From the NCBI GenBank assembly GCA_046518185.1, contig JBKGRZ010000001.1:930001-994000 (forward strand): a stretch of DNA of 64,000 nt. Reading direction: 5' to 3'. How positions within the stretch are numbered: position 1 is the first letter of the stretch; the number at the start of each line of letters is the position of its first letter. Of this stretch, positions 18,301 to 26,773 are shown one piece after another. The translations under genes were made by a program, and so were the position numbers. Source of the stretch: Scandinavium vulneris_A. GTDB lineage: Bacteria > Pseudomonadota > Gammaproteobacteria > Enterobacterales > Enterobacteriaceae. The notes under the pieces are model-generated. The model ran no database searches. It worked only from the letters and a program-made list of their open reading frames with translations, and was not told where the DNA came from.

Positions 18301-19808
18301 CGCAGCAGGTCGCGGGCAACATCCCACGCCTCATCACGGCCCAACGGACCATTAATGGCGACCACCAGTTGATAAGCCTGCTCGAACTGGCTGTGCGCGG
18401 TTTGCGCCACGCTCATTTTCTGTTCCAGCGACAGCAGTTTTTCCGTGGCTTCCTGCTCTTTCGCTTTGAAAGTATCGAGCCAATCGTCCGCGCTTTCCGG
18501 GGTTAAGTCCGGCAGATGGCAGAGATCTTTCGCACGCTGCAACGCCTGTAATGCCTGGCTGTATTGGATCGCGCGAGTCTGCTGCACGTCGAGCGCCTGC
18601 TGGTAATCGGCGAGCTGGTTTTTCAGCTCATCCACTTCCAGCTCAGCGGCTTCGGCGCGGGCTTCGTTCTCTTCCTGCTGTTCGGCGGCTTCGGCCACCA
18701 CTTCGTTTTGTTCTTCGAGACGGATTTGCAGTTCGTCGAGATCCGCTTCATAGCGCTCGATTTTTTCCTGCTGACGCAACGCCGTCTGCACCAGGTTCAG
18801 GTGATCGCTCGCCGCCTGGTAATCGGCTTCCAAATCGCCTTCCGCACCGTTGTGCTCCTGCAACTCACGCGCCATTTCGACGTGTTTGTACTGCTCGGCA
18901 GCCAGCTGTTGACGCGAGGTCAGCAGTTCACGGCGGAAATCCAGCGCTTTGTCGAGATGCACCCGACGTTCGTTGGAGTGACGCATGTAGTCCGCCGCCA
19001 CGTAATCGGTCGCTTCGGAGATCAAATGCTTGAACAGGTCGCGGTCAGACTGGGTAACGCGAATCGCTTCCAGCGTCATGCGGTTTTCACGCAGCGCGGC
19101 TTCCATGTCCTGGAAGGCCTTCCGCACCCCGCCGTTTTCAGGCAACAGGTAGTCGCGCAATGAGCGGGTAATGGCGCTAGAAATCCCGCCGTACAGCGAG
19201 GCTTCGATCAGACGGTAGTATTTACTCCGGTCAGACGCCGAGCGCAGACGACGGGCGACCACGCCCAAATCGAACATCAGCGAGTGGTAATCAGTAATCG
19301 AGTTAAACTGTTTGAACTGGACGCCTTCCATCCCTTCGAGCTTATCTTTCAGCTCCTGGAGGGTGAGGACGCGCGCCTGACGCTCGTTCAGCGTTTCGGT
19401 CACCAGCTCGGTCGGCTGGAAGGACATCGGCAGGCCCTGGATAGCAAACGGTTTGATATCCACTTTGCGGTCACGACCAGCAACCTGCTGCAGACGAACG
19501 CCCACCAGCACGCGTTGATGACGAGAGTTCATTACGTCCAGCATGGAGTAACAGACACCGGCTTTCAGCTTACCGTGCAGACCTTTATCGCGTGAACCGC
19601 TGGTCGCACCGGCTTCGGTGGTGTTACGGAAGTGCAGTAACGTTAAATCAGGGATCAGCGCCGTAACGAACGCCGCCATGGTGGTGGACTTACCGGCCCC
19701 GTTACCACCCGAAAGCGTTGTAACCAGTTCGTCGAGATCAAAGGTTCGGGCGAAAAAGCCGTTCCAGTTAATCAGGGTTAATGAACGAAATTTCCCACGT
19801 TCAATCAT
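15360..19808 (-). CDS. mukB: MukB, SMC-like chromosome condensin
   Basis: This 1482-residue ATPase dimerises and, with MukE and MukF, compacts and segregates the chromosome. The Walker A motif GGNGAGKST is at residues 34-42. A long central coiled coil is broken by a hinge (about residues 650-780), and the C-terminal head has the ABC signature (LSTGEAIGTG) and Walker B (LLFLDEAARLD). E. coli MukB is about 1486 residues. Its ATG overlaps the mukE stop by one base (TAATG). Confidence 0.98.
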   Translation of the reverse strand: MIERGKFRSLTLINWNGFFARTFDLDELVTTLSGGNGAGKSTTMAAFVTALIPDLTLLHFRNTTEAGATSGSRDKGLHGKLKAGVCYSMLDVMNSRHQRVLVGVRLQQVAGRDRKVDIKPFAIQGLPMSFQPTELVTETLNERQARVLTLQELKDKLEGMEGVQFKQFNSITDYHSLMFDLGVVARRLRSASDRSKYYRLIEASLYGGISSAITRSLRDYLLPENGGVRKAFQDMEAALRENRMTLEAIRVTQSDRDLFKHLISEATDYVAADYMRHSNERRVHLDKALDFRRELLTSRQQLAAEQYKHVEMARELQEHNGAEGDLEADYQAASDHLNLVQTALRQQEKIERYEADLDELQIRLEEQNEVVAEAAEQQEENEARAEAAELEVDELKNQLADYQQALDVQQTRAIQYSQALQALQRAKDLCHLPDLTPESADDWLDTFKAKEQEATEKLLSLEQKMSVAQTAHSQFEQAYQLVVAINGPLGRDEAWDVARDLLREGVNQRHLAEQSTALRGRLNELEQRLREQQDAERLLAEFCKRQGRHIEIDELEGLHQELEERISALSDSVSSASEQRMTLRQELEQLQGRTQTLLQRAPIWLAAQSSLTQLCEQSGEAFESSQDVTEYMQQLLEREREAIVERDEVGARKRAVDDEIERLSQPGGSEDQRLNALAERFGGVLLSEIYDDVSLDDAPYFSALYGPSRHAIVVPDLSQIAEQLEGLEDCPEDLYLIEGDPSSFDDSVFTVDELEKAVVVKVADRQWRYSRFPTLPLFGRAARENRIEALHAEREILSERFATLSFDVQKTQRLHQAFSRFIGSHLAVAFEADPEAEIRKLNTRRGELERTLSNHENDNQQSRAQFEQAKEGVAQLNRLLPRLNLLADETLADRVDEIQERLDEAQEAARFIQQHGNQLAKLEPMVSVLQSDPEQYEQLKEDYAYSQQMQRDARQQAFALTEVVQRRAHFGYTDSAEMLNGNSDLNEKLRQRLEQAEAERARAREALRNHAAQLSQYSQVMASLKSSFDTKKELLTDLHRELQDIGVRADSGAEERARSRRDELHTQLSNNRNRRNQLEKALTFCEAEMDNLTRKLRSLERNYLEMREQVVSAKAGWCAVMRLVKDNNVERRLHRRELAYLSADDLRSMSDKALGALRLAVADNEHLRDVLRMSEDPKRPERKIQFFVAVYQHLRERIRQDIIRTDDPVEAIEQMEIELGRLTEELTAREQKLAISSRSVANIIRKTIQREQNRIRMLNQGLQSVSFGQVNSVRLNVNVRETHSTLLEVLSEQHEQHQDLFNSNRLTFSEALAKLYQRLNPQIDMGQRTPQTIGEELLDYRNYLEMEVEVNRGSDGWLRAESGALSTGEAIGTGMSILVMVVQSWEDEARRLRGKDISPCRLLFLDEAARLDARSIATLFELCDRLEMQLIIAAPENISPEKGTTYKLVRKVFQNTEHVHVVGLRGFAAQLPETLPGTADAS

Positions 19809-20518
19809 TATTCTTCCTCCCCGCTATCCGTATCCGGCTGAGCATCGTCATTCTCGTCATTGAGCAGCAGATGGTTTTCAATCGCTATCGCTTCGCCATC
19901 GCGGATCATGCGCAGCTGCGCTTCACGCGCATCATCCCCGGAGCGGACGTCCGCCCCGAAACGGAACACCGATTCGGTGATACGGAACTTGCTGCTGTCA
20001 TGTCCCATAAACCACACCATGCCCAAACGGCGCAGGCGGTTCAGGGAAGAACGCACTTTTTCCTGCAGCTTTTGACGGTCAAGATCTGAACCGGTAGAGC
20101 GGTTGTTCACCAGCTTCAACAGCTTGGCTTCATCTGCCAGGCTCATCAGTTCGTCATACAGCTCCTGCTGGGTGAAAATCCCCTCGTTCGCCAGACGTTC
20201 CGGGCTGAGGTAGAGATAACAGAGGATTTTGCCGACCATCATATCCACTTCGGACAGCACCGAACGCGGAATAAGCGTGGTGGAACGTGGGCGCAAATAG
20301 AAGAAACCTTCCGGCGCACGAATCAGTTCCACGTTATAGCGGGTGTAAAACTCTTCCAGATACTCCTGGAAATCCATCAAAAAGGCGTGGTTGTCCAGTT
20401 CATCCAGACCGACATGACGGCCTGAACGCAGGGCGCTATCCAGCGCCGGGAATAACGGATTGGCCAGGGCCTGTGCCAGCTTAACTGGCATCACGTGTTC
20501 AATATTTGTCGATGACAT
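19808..20518 (-). CDS. mukE: MukE, condensin subunit
   Basis: This 236-residue winged-helix KITE-type subunit bridges MukF and MukB. The start MSSTNIEHVMPVKLAQALAN at 20518 agrees with the family; an upstream extension of nine residues is not supported. It overlaps the end of mukF by 20 bp and touches mukB, so the three subunits are translationally coupled. The acidic C-terminal tail ends DSGEEE. Confidence 0.97.
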   Translation of the reverse strand: MSSTNIEHVMPVKLAQALANPLFPALDSALRSGRHVGLDELDNHAFLMDFQEYLEEFYTRYNVELIRAPEGFFYLRPRSTTLIPRSVLSEVDMMVGKILCYLYLSPERLANEGIFTQQELYDELMSLADEAKLLKLVNNRSTGSDLDRQKLQEKVRSSLNRLRRLGMVWFMGHDSSKFRITESVFRFGADVRSGDDAREAQLRMIRDGEAIAIENHLLLNDENDDAQPDTDSGEEE

Positions 20519-21821
20519 GTGCCTGTACCTTGGCTCCGTAATCATTAATCGGCTGCCACTTCGGCGGCAGTCCGGTGAAATCTGCTTGTGCTACGCCCAG
20601 ACGGACGGCCTGATCGACCACGATACGTGCCATGTCGAAATGACGCGCACGTGGATACTGCGTGAGGTATTCGCGCACCACCAGTCCCAAATCCAACGGC
20701 AGCCCTTTTTCTTTATAAATGGCCAGTTGCTGTTCGATGAGCGCCGCCAGCTGCTCGCGGATTTCGTTGAACTCTTCGTATTCGAGATCCGGCGGCAGTT
20801 CACCGGTGACCTCTTCATCACGCAACATCATCTCTTCATCGCGCATGTCGTACAGACGGTCAGCGTTGGCGTAGGTCAATGCCCATGGGGCATCAAAGTA
20901 ATTCTGCACCGATACGCGCAGACGCTGGGCGAAGACACGGTTTTTATCCATATCGATAGCGGTACGGATGAATTTATGCACGTGTCTGTCGTAACCGATC
21001 CACAGGTCGATAGCCTGCTGGCCCCAGCTCACGATGCGATCGAGCTTGCTCTGCAGGTCGAACACCAGACGATCGACAAAATGCAGATCGTCATGCACCA
21101 GAGTCGAGTCCTGAATGCGCAACAGGTTAGCCTGCAGCTTATCGCCCGCAGCTTCCAGGGTATCCTGAAGCTCACGCAGAGTGCCGGAGGTTTCTGACAG
21201 CAACATTTCACAGCTGGAAATCGCCGCTCGCCAGTCTTTGTTGAGTAACTGCGCGATGTCGTCTTTTACCGTCTGCTGTTGCTCATCCATCAGACGCTGC
21301 GTGAGGTCAATGCTGTCAAAGATTTCCGCGACGGAATATTTCAGCGGCGCATACACGTTACGATGCCAGTGAAACTCATCCCCGCCCTCTTCTGCCGCAT
21401 CCGCAGCACGTTTGAGTTCGCCGCCGACGATAGACAGCTGCATTGACAGGCGCAGCGTGGAAAACTCACGCTGGCGAATATAGTAATCGGTGATTCCGAT
21501 GCCAAGCGGCGTCAGGCGGTAGATAGCATTGCCTTCCGTGATTTCGCTGGTAAAGCGGTTCAGCAGACGTTGACGCACCATATCGTTGATCGCGTTGTTC
21601 GCGCGCACGCTGATGGTTTCGCTGGTTTGCTCAAACGCATCACTGACGTGGCGGAAAGCGTCAATCAGCTCACCTTCGGTAAGCTCGCCTTCAAGCCGTT
21701 CGCCGTTCAGCGTTGCCACGGCCATCAGGAATGACAGCCTGTCGACCGGCAACGAGATCGAAAAATCATTTTTTCTGGCCCAGGCAACCAGTTCGGGGAC
21801 TGTCTGGGAAAAATCACTCAT
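20499..21821 (-). CDS. mukF: MukF, kleisin subunit of the Muk condensin
   Basis: This 440-residue kleisin links the two MukB heads. An N-terminal winged-helix dimerisation domain (about residues 1-115) is followed by a helical bundle and a C-terminal winged helix that contacts the MukB head. The N-terminus MSDFSQTVPELVAWARKNDF matches the E. coli protein. Its start overlaps the end of cmoM by 8 bp, giving the operon order cmoM-mukF-mukE-mukB. Confidence 0.97.
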   Translation of the reverse strand: MSDFSQTVPELVAWARKNDFSISLPVDRLSFLMAVATLNGERLEGELTEGELIDAFRHVSDAFEQTSETISVRANNAINDMVRQRLLNRFTSEITEGNAIYRLTPLGIGITDYYIRQREFSTLRLSMQLSIVGGELKRAADAAEEGGDEFHWHRNVYAPLKYSVAEIFDSIDLTQRLMDEQQQTVKDDIAQLLNKDWRAAISSCEMLLSETSGTLRELQDTLEAAGDKLQANLLRIQDSTLVHDDLHFVDRLVFDLQSKLDRIVSWGQQAIDLWIGYDRHVHKFIRTAIDMDKNRVFAQRLRVSVQNYFDAPWALTYANADRLYDMRDEEMMLRDEEVTGELPPDLEYEEFNEIREQLAALIEQQLAIYKEKGLPLDLGLVVREYLTQYPRARHFDMARIVVDQAVRLGVAQADFTGLPPKWQPINDYGAKVQAHVIDKY

Positions 21822-22620
21822 CGTTAGTCCTTGTATCTACCTGCGGTTTTAGCGCGGTGACGTGAATATAGCGACCCAGGCTTATCCAGGGCTCTTCGCG
21901 ACAATAGCGTGTTTCCAGTGCCAGCAACTGCTCGTACCGCTCATGCTGCTTTGATTTTTCACGCAGATAATCATGAAACACGCGTACTCCGGTTTTCCCG
22001 GTTATTTGCCAGCCTGTTTCCAGCAGCCAGTCGTATACCTCTTGCGGTTTACGCGGATGGTTCGGCGAAAGCTTGCGTTTTCGGGTTTTCGGCATTCCCG
22101 CGTCGACGTAGTCAAAGTTCGTCACCACCATGTTGTGCATCAACAGGCCGTTAGCATTGTAGAACATTAACGACAATGCGCCGCCCGGACGCAGCACCGA
22201 CCACAGCGCGTGTAAAACCGCCTGCGGATTAACCACCCACTCAAGTACTGCATGGCACAATATCAGATCAACCGGCCTTTCCAAATGCTCCGCAATGTCC
22301 TGCACCGGGCATTGTACAAAATGCATGTTGTGGCTCACACCTTTCTCAACGGCAGCCTGTTTTGCGAGGGCTATCATCTCGGCTGACAGGTCACATAGGG
22401 TAACATGATGCCCCCGCTCTGCCATCCGAATTGCGGTCTGTCCGGCACCGCCGCCGCCATCGAGAATACGCAGCGGGCGTTCACCGAAGGTGGCCAGCAA
22501 AACGTCTAAATCCTGCCACAGGATCGCCTGGCGCAGCTGTCCCTTTGTCGTGCCATAGATATTGCGCGAAAAACGTTCCGCGATACCATCAAAATTGCGA
22601 TCCTGCACGCTGGACTCCAC
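21814..22620 (-). CDS. cmoM: CmoM (SmtA), tRNA cmo5U methyltransferase
   Basis: This 268-residue class I SAM-dependent methyltransferase has the SAM-binding motif ILDGGGGAGQTA at about residues 52-63. In E. coli CmoM methylates the carboxyl of 5-carboxymethoxyuridine at the tRNA wobble position. It is the first gene of the mukFEB operon, which it overlaps, and is divergent from elyC. The annotated ATG gives seven residues before QDRNFDGIAERFS; E. coli starts one residue earlier than this Q. A slightly later start is possible. Confidence 0.94.
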   Translation of the reverse strand: MESSVQDRNFDGIAERFSRNIYGTTKGQLRQAILWQDLDVLLATFGERPLRILDGGGGAGQTAIRMAERGHHVTLCDLSAEMIALAKQAAVEKGVSHNMHFVQCPVQDIAEHLERPVDLILCHAVLEWVVNPQAVLHALWSVLRPGGALSLMFYNANGLLMHNMVVTNFDYVDAGMPKTRKRKLSPNHPRKPQEVYDWLLETGWQITGKTGVRVFHDYLREKSKQHERYEQLLALETRYCREEPWISLGRYIHVTALKPQVDTRTNDE

Positions 22621-22730
22621 TTGCCCGCCACAAAGACGCTATTTTGTCATACCCACAGCGAGAGGGAAGCTATCTGGTGTAATATCCCTGCATATCCCCT
22701 TTCAGATGGTTAAAAAAGGAACCAACACGG

Positions 22731-23510
22731 ATGCTTTTTACGCTAAAGAAGTATGTTGGCGGCATGATTTTACCGTTACCTCTCCTGATGTTGCTCATGG
22801 CGCTGGGTCTGGCGCTGCTGTGGTTCAGCCGTTTCCAGCGCAGTGGCAAGATTTGTCTTAGCGTTGGCTGGCTGGCGCTACTGTTGTTAAGCCTGCAACC
22901 GGTGGCCGACCGTCTGCTCCAGCCGATTGAAAATACTTATCCGACCTGGCGAGGTACTGAGCGGGTGGAATATGTTGTGGTGCTGGGCGGGGGGTATACC
23001 TGGAACCCTGAGTGGGCCCCGAGTTCGAATCTGATTAATAATAGCCTGCCGCGGTTGGCGGAAGGGATCCGCCTGTGGCAGGCCAATCCGGGGGCCAGGA
23101 TGATTTTCACCGGTGCCGCAGCGGCCACCAACCCGGTGAGTACCGGCGAAGCAGGCGCCCGCGTGGCTGAAAGCCTCGGCGTGCCGCGTAGCGAAATTAT
23201 TGTGCTCGATAAACCTAAAGATACGGAAGAAGAAGCCGCGGCGGTAAAAGACGCGATTGGCGATGCGCCTTTCCTGCTGGTCACCTCGGCGTCACATTTG
23301 CCCCGCGCGATGATTTTCTTCCGACACGCAGGGCTGCATCCGCTACCCGCCCCGGCGAATCAGCTGGCCATTAGCTCGCAGCTGAATCCGTGGGAACGCA
23401 TAATTCCTTCTCCGGTGTGGCTGATGCACAGCGACCGCGTGGGTTACGAAACCCTGGGCCGCATTTGGCAATGGCTGAAGGGCAGCTCAGACGAGCCAGG
23501 GCAGCAGTGA
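22731..23510 (+). CDS. elyC: ElyC (YcbC), envelope biogenesis factor
   Basis: This 259-residue inner-membrane protein has two N-terminal membrane segments (about residues 11-30 and 36-57) and a periplasmic DUF218 domain with VVLGGGYTWNPEW and VTSASHLPRA. E. coli ElyC supports peptidoglycan synthesis at low temperature, probably through undecaprenyl-phosphate metabolism. The start MLFTLKKYVGGMILP has AAAAGGA upstream. Its 3' end overlaps convergent ycbJ by 24 bp. Confidence 0.93.
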   Translation: MLFTLKKYVGGMILPLPLLMLLMALGLALLWFSRFQRSGKICLSVGWLALLLLSLQPVADRLLQPIENTYPTWRGTERVEYVVVLGGGYTWNPEWAPSSNLINNSLPRLAEGIRLWQANPGARMIFTGAAAATNPVSTGEAGARVAESLGVPRSEIIVLDKPKDTEEEAAAVKDAIGDAPFLLVTSASHLPRAMIFFRHAGLHPLPAPANQLAISSQLNPWERIIPSPVWLMHSDRVGYETLGRIWQWLKGSSDEPGQQ

Positions 23511-24380
23511 TTTTGCAGCCAGGTCAAAGTTAGCCCGGTTAAAACGCCCGGTATTCACTAACTGGGCGACTTCATCCCACAGCAAATACAACCAGCGTCG
23601 CCAGAGAAACGCTTCGGCAACCGGTGCGCGCTGGAGATAGTGCCATAACAACCCTTCCGCCAACCCGCTATCGGTCAGACGAAACAGTTCATATTCACGC
23701 GGGGCCCACAGCATGACACCCGGCCCAACCATCGCCAGCAGCTGATCGCTGCGGGAATCTTTCAGCATACTGCGCAGCGTAAAGTTGCCGTGAACCAGCA
23801 CGCAATTATCATTGAATCCGTCAAACAGGGCGGGCAGGCATTCACGGGTACGAAACAGTATGCGTTTATCCTGCATCGTCAGCCCGGTATTGTTGTAGAG
23901 ATTGAGCGTGCCCCACAGCACCTCAACGCGCTGGCGATACCACAGCGGCCAAAGATTTTCCTGAGTGCTGTCGACCGTGCCGACGCATCCTCCGCTGTCC
24001 TGACGATGCCAGGCCAGCAGTCCCTCGACGATTTGATCTTTAAGCTGTTCCCAGCGGTCGGGTGTTCTGGCAGGCGCTTCAACCGGCACCCCGCGCAGAC
24101 GTTCAAGTAACAGGATATCCGGGCCCGGATGTTCTTCATGCGTCATCACGCCGTACACCACCGGCATCCGTACCGTGCCGCTGCGGGCCAGGGTCGAGAT
24201 TTTCCACGCCAGCTGCTGCGCGAGCCCTGGTGTGGCAAAACTTCGGGCTAACAGCGGCATCGGGTGACCCTGAGCATCGTACAGCGACCACAGTGATGAA
24301 TCCGTTTTCTCACTCACGCACTCCACCCGACTTAGCTTTTCGCCAAGCAGGTGGCTCAGTTCAGCTCGCAGTTGTTCCAT
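23487..24380 (-). CDS. ycbJ: YcbJ, aminoglycoside-phosphotransferase-fold protein of unknown function
   Basis: This 297-residue cytoplasmic protein has an APH/choline-kinase-like fold. VLVHGNFTL has the shape of the catalytic loop (HxD in active kinases), but Asn replaces the usual catalytic Asp. E. coli YcbJ is of the same length and place and has no assigned substrate. The changed catalytic residue makes kinase activity doubtful. Confidence 0.85.
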   Translation of the reverse strand: MEQLRAELSHLLGEKLSRVECVSEKTDSSLWSLYDAQGHPMPLLARSFATPGLAQQLAWKISTLARSGTVRMPVVYGVMTHEEHPGPDILLLERLRGVPVEAPARTPDRWEQLKDQIVEGLLAWHRQDSGGCVGTVDSTQENLWPLWYRQRVEVLWGTLNLYNNTGLTMQDKRILFRTRECLPALFDGFNDNCVLVHGNFTLRSMLKDSRSDQLLAMVGPGVMLWAPREYELFRLTDSGLAEGLLWHYLQRAPVAEAFLWRRWLYLLWDEVAQLVNTGRFNRANFDLAAKSLLPWLV

Positions 24381-24494
24381 ATCTGGTTACCCCTGTGAAG
24401 AGTACTGTTTTTATAATGAGCGTCGATGCCGGAGATGTCACCGGGTAAGATCAAAAACGAGGTAAAAAGTTGGGGTGAAATGAGGCGGGAAGGA

Positions 24495-24516
24495 CTCCCC
24501 TCCGGGCAGAGGGGAG
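24495..24516 (-). terminator. Possible kdsB terminator
   Basis: CTCCCCTC and GAGGGGAG form an 8-bp stem just after the kdsB stop (read on the minus strand), but only a short TCCTTCC follows. It is a stable hairpin that may or may not terminate. Confidence 0.4.
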
Positions 24517-24522
24517 CGAGTG

Positions 24523-25269
24523 TTAGCGCAGTTCTGCGCGCACGCGAGCGAGGTCTTCAGGGGTATCGACCCCGGTGCCAGGCACTTCTTTGGCAACAGC
24601 AACGTGAATTTTTTCTCCGTACCACAGGACACGGAGCTGTTCGAGCATTTCGATTTGCTCCAGCGGGCTCGGCGTCCAGTTCACATAGCGACGGATGAAT
24701 CCGGCACGATAGCCGTAAATGCCAATGTGGCGTAGCAGCGTGTCGCCGATGGTTTCGCGACTCTGGGCGAAGCGGTCTCTGTCCCAGGGAATGGTCGCCC
24801 GAGAGAAATAGAGCGCATAGCCTTCGGCATCCATCACCACTTTTACCGCATTCGGGTTAAACGCTTCTTCCGCATCGTGGATGGGTACCGCGAGCGTAGC
24901 CATTCCAGACTGGCTGGCGGCCAGATTATCGGCAACCTGGCGAATGATCACCGGTGGGATCATCGGCTCGTCACCCTGAACGTTGACGATCAGCGTGTCA
25001 TCGCTGAAACCGCATTTCTCAACGACTTCGGCCAGACGCTCAGTCCCGGACTGATGATCGACCCGGGTCATGCATACCTCGCCCCCGGCGGCTTCAACCG
25101 CCCGCGCCACGTCTTCATGATCGGTCGCGACGATAATGCGATCCGCACCGGATTCCCGGGCTCTGTCGAGTACGTGAAGGATCATCGGCTTGCCGTTGAT
25201 ATCCTGCAAAGGTTTGCCTGGCAGGCGGGTGGACGCATAGCGCGCGGGGATAATGACAACAAAACTCAT
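24523..25269 (-). CDS. kdsB: KdsB, CMP-KDO synthetase
   Basis: This 248-residue cytoplasmic nucleotidyltransferase activates 3-deoxy-D-manno-octulosonate with CTP for lipopolysaccharide core synthesis. The N-terminal nucleotide motif IIPARYASTRLPGKPL and VNVQGDEPMI are typical. It follows ycaR with a 4-bp overlap (25266-25269), and its context with lpxK and msbA forms an LPS cluster. Confidence 0.97.
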   Translation of the reverse strand: MSFVVIIPARYASTRLPGKPLQDINGKPMILHVLDRARESGADRIIVATDHEDVARAVEAAGGEVCMTRVDHQSGTERLAEVVEKCGFSDDTLIVNVQGDEPMIPPVIIRQVADNLAASQSGMATLAVPIHDAEEAFNPNAVKVVMDAEGYALYFSRATIPWDRDRFAQSRETIGDTLLRHIGIYGYRAGFIRRYVNWTPSPLEQIEMLEQLRVLWYGEKIHVAVAKEVPGTGVDTPEDLARVRAELR

Positions 25270-25448
25270 GGATGGCTCTCTTCTGCGCTCAATGGGCGGG
25301 CTTCGTTTTCCAACAGCACGGGAATGCCATCGCGCAGCGGGAAAGCCAGGCTGTCGAGTTTGCAGATAAGCTCTTGCTTATCCTGACTGTAATAGAGCTT
25401 CCCGTTGCAGACCGGGCAAGCGATGATTTCAAGTAAGCGGTGATCCAT
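25266..25448 (-). CDS. ycaR: YcaR, small Trm112-family protein
   Basis: This 60-residue protein begins MDHRLLEIIACPVCNGKL, with a single CxxC pair and the short zinc-ribbon-like Trm112 fold. E. coli YcaR is the same size and sits at the same place before kdsB. In other systems Trm112 proteins stabilise methyltransferases; the role here is not known. The start at 25448 follows GGAGG and removes a 15-residue unsupported extension. Confidence 0.92.
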   Translation of the reverse strand: MDHRLLEIIACPVCNGKLYYSQDKQELICKLDSLAFPLRDGIPVLLENEARPLSAEESHP

Positions 25449-25502
25449 AGTTCCTCCAGATGGACCGAAAAAGTATCTGCCGCAGCATAGCACAGAGCCT
25501 GT

Positions 25503-26732
25503 TTATGCGGCGTCAATTTCCCATCCCGTCGCCTGAGCGCTGAAAAGTTGCTCAGGACGGTGTTTGAGTTCAATACGCCCGGCACCCTGCCAGCGCGCAA
25601 AATCATTGATGGCCTGCATCAGGCCCTTTTCCAGCGACTGACTCACCCGCACGCCTTGTTGTAGATAGAGGGCAAAAATTTCCAGCACGCCGGTTTTGCG
25701 GTGCATTTTGCTGTCCATCCGGCCAATCAGTTTGCCGTGGTGCAGTAAAGGCAGAACAAAGTAACCAAACTGGCGTTTGGGCGCCGGGGTGTAACATTCC
25801 AGGCGATAGGTAAAATCGAATAACTGTTCGGCGCGTTTACGATCCCAGACGACCGGATCAAACGGCGAGAGCACCGCGCTGTGGGTGGCGGTCAGTTTTC
25901 CCGCTTGAGCCTGTTCCAGCAGCGGCGCTAAATCCGCATCCAGCCACATCGGCCCCAGTGCTTCTACCTCAACGGGAATAACGCGCCCTTCTTCCTGCCA
26001 GCGTGAAAGCAGTGCAGGCAGAGCAGGCTGACGCAGGCGGTAGTAGTCGGCGAGCCATTGCCCGCGAAAAATGCCCAGGCTACGGGCGCTGTTTTGCAGC
26101 ATTACCGCTTCGGCTTGTTCCTGAACAAGGAGATCGCGCTCATCGTTCCAGTGCGGCATGGCGCGCGTGGTCAGGTCATAGATGCGCTGAAAATTATGCC
26201 GCCCGATGACCATCACTTTACCGGAGGTAAACAGCCCTTCGAGGTGCCGCTTATGCGGTTTCCATTCCCACCATCCGCTGGTGCCTTTACGCGGATGCTC
26301 AAAATCTGCCGAACGCACCGGACCATTCTGCAGGATGTGGTCCATTAACGCTTCAATCTCTGCAGCGTGCGCCTCCATCCACTCTTTGCGGTATTTCCAG
26401 CCCATTTTATCCGGGGATAACATTCGGTGACGCACCAGCGAAAAGTCGGTTCTGGGTAAGAAACAGGCCTCGTGCGCCCAGTATTCCATCAGATCGCCCC
26501 GGCTCAATGCTTCGTCCAGCCATTGCGGCGGATAGGCTCCAAGCCGACTGAATAACACCAGATAAGGGCTACGCGCCACCACGTTGATGGTGTCGATTTG
26601 CAGTAATGACATGCGCTGGATTGTAGACAGAATGTCGGCAGGCTGGGGGCGACAACGGGGCTTTTTCAGCAGCCCCTGCGCGGCAAGGTGGAGATGGCGT
26701 GCGGCGGTAAGTGAAAGCGTTACTTCTGACAT
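25503..26732 (-). CDS. ycaQ: YcaQ (AlkX), DNA interstrand cross-link glycosylase
   Basis: This 409-residue protein has the HTH_42 tandem winged-helix architecture. E. coli YcaQ unhooks interstrand cross-links made by nitrogen mustards and relatives. The catalytic Q-x-D motif of the YcaQ branch is visible as Q-I-D in MSLLQIDTINV, in contrast to Q-x-Q in the AlkZ branch. It is a single gene between ycaR and lpxK on the same strand. Confidence 0.92.
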   Translation of the reverse strand: MSEVTLSLTAARHLHLAAQGLLKKPRCRPQPADILSTIQRMSLLQIDTINVVARSPYLVLFSRLGAYPPQWLDEALSRGDLMEYWAHEACFLPRTDFSLVRHRMLSPDKMGWKYRKEWMEAHAAEIEALMDHILQNGPVRSADFEHPRKGTSGWWEWKPHKRHLEGLFTSGKVMVIGRHNFQRIYDLTTRAMPHWNDERDLLVQEQAEAVMLQNSARSLGIFRGQWLADYYRLRQPALPALLSRWQEEGRVIPVEVEALGPMWLDADLAPLLEQAQAGKLTATHSAVLSPFDPVVWDRKRAEQLFDFTYRLECYTPAPKRQFGYFVLPLLHHGKLIGRMDSKMHRKTGVLEIFALYLQQGVRVSQSLEKGLMQAINDFARWQGAGRIELKHRPEQLFSAQATGWEIDAA

Positions 26733-26773
26733 GTAAAGTCCTCGTCAGCGTTGCCTGCACCGCACGCGATAAA

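Noticed and set aside
23487..23510. Overlap of elyC and ycbJ 3' ends as a sign of a frameshift
   Set aside because: Both proteins have normal family lengths and ends; the genes are convergent and overlap by 24 bp.
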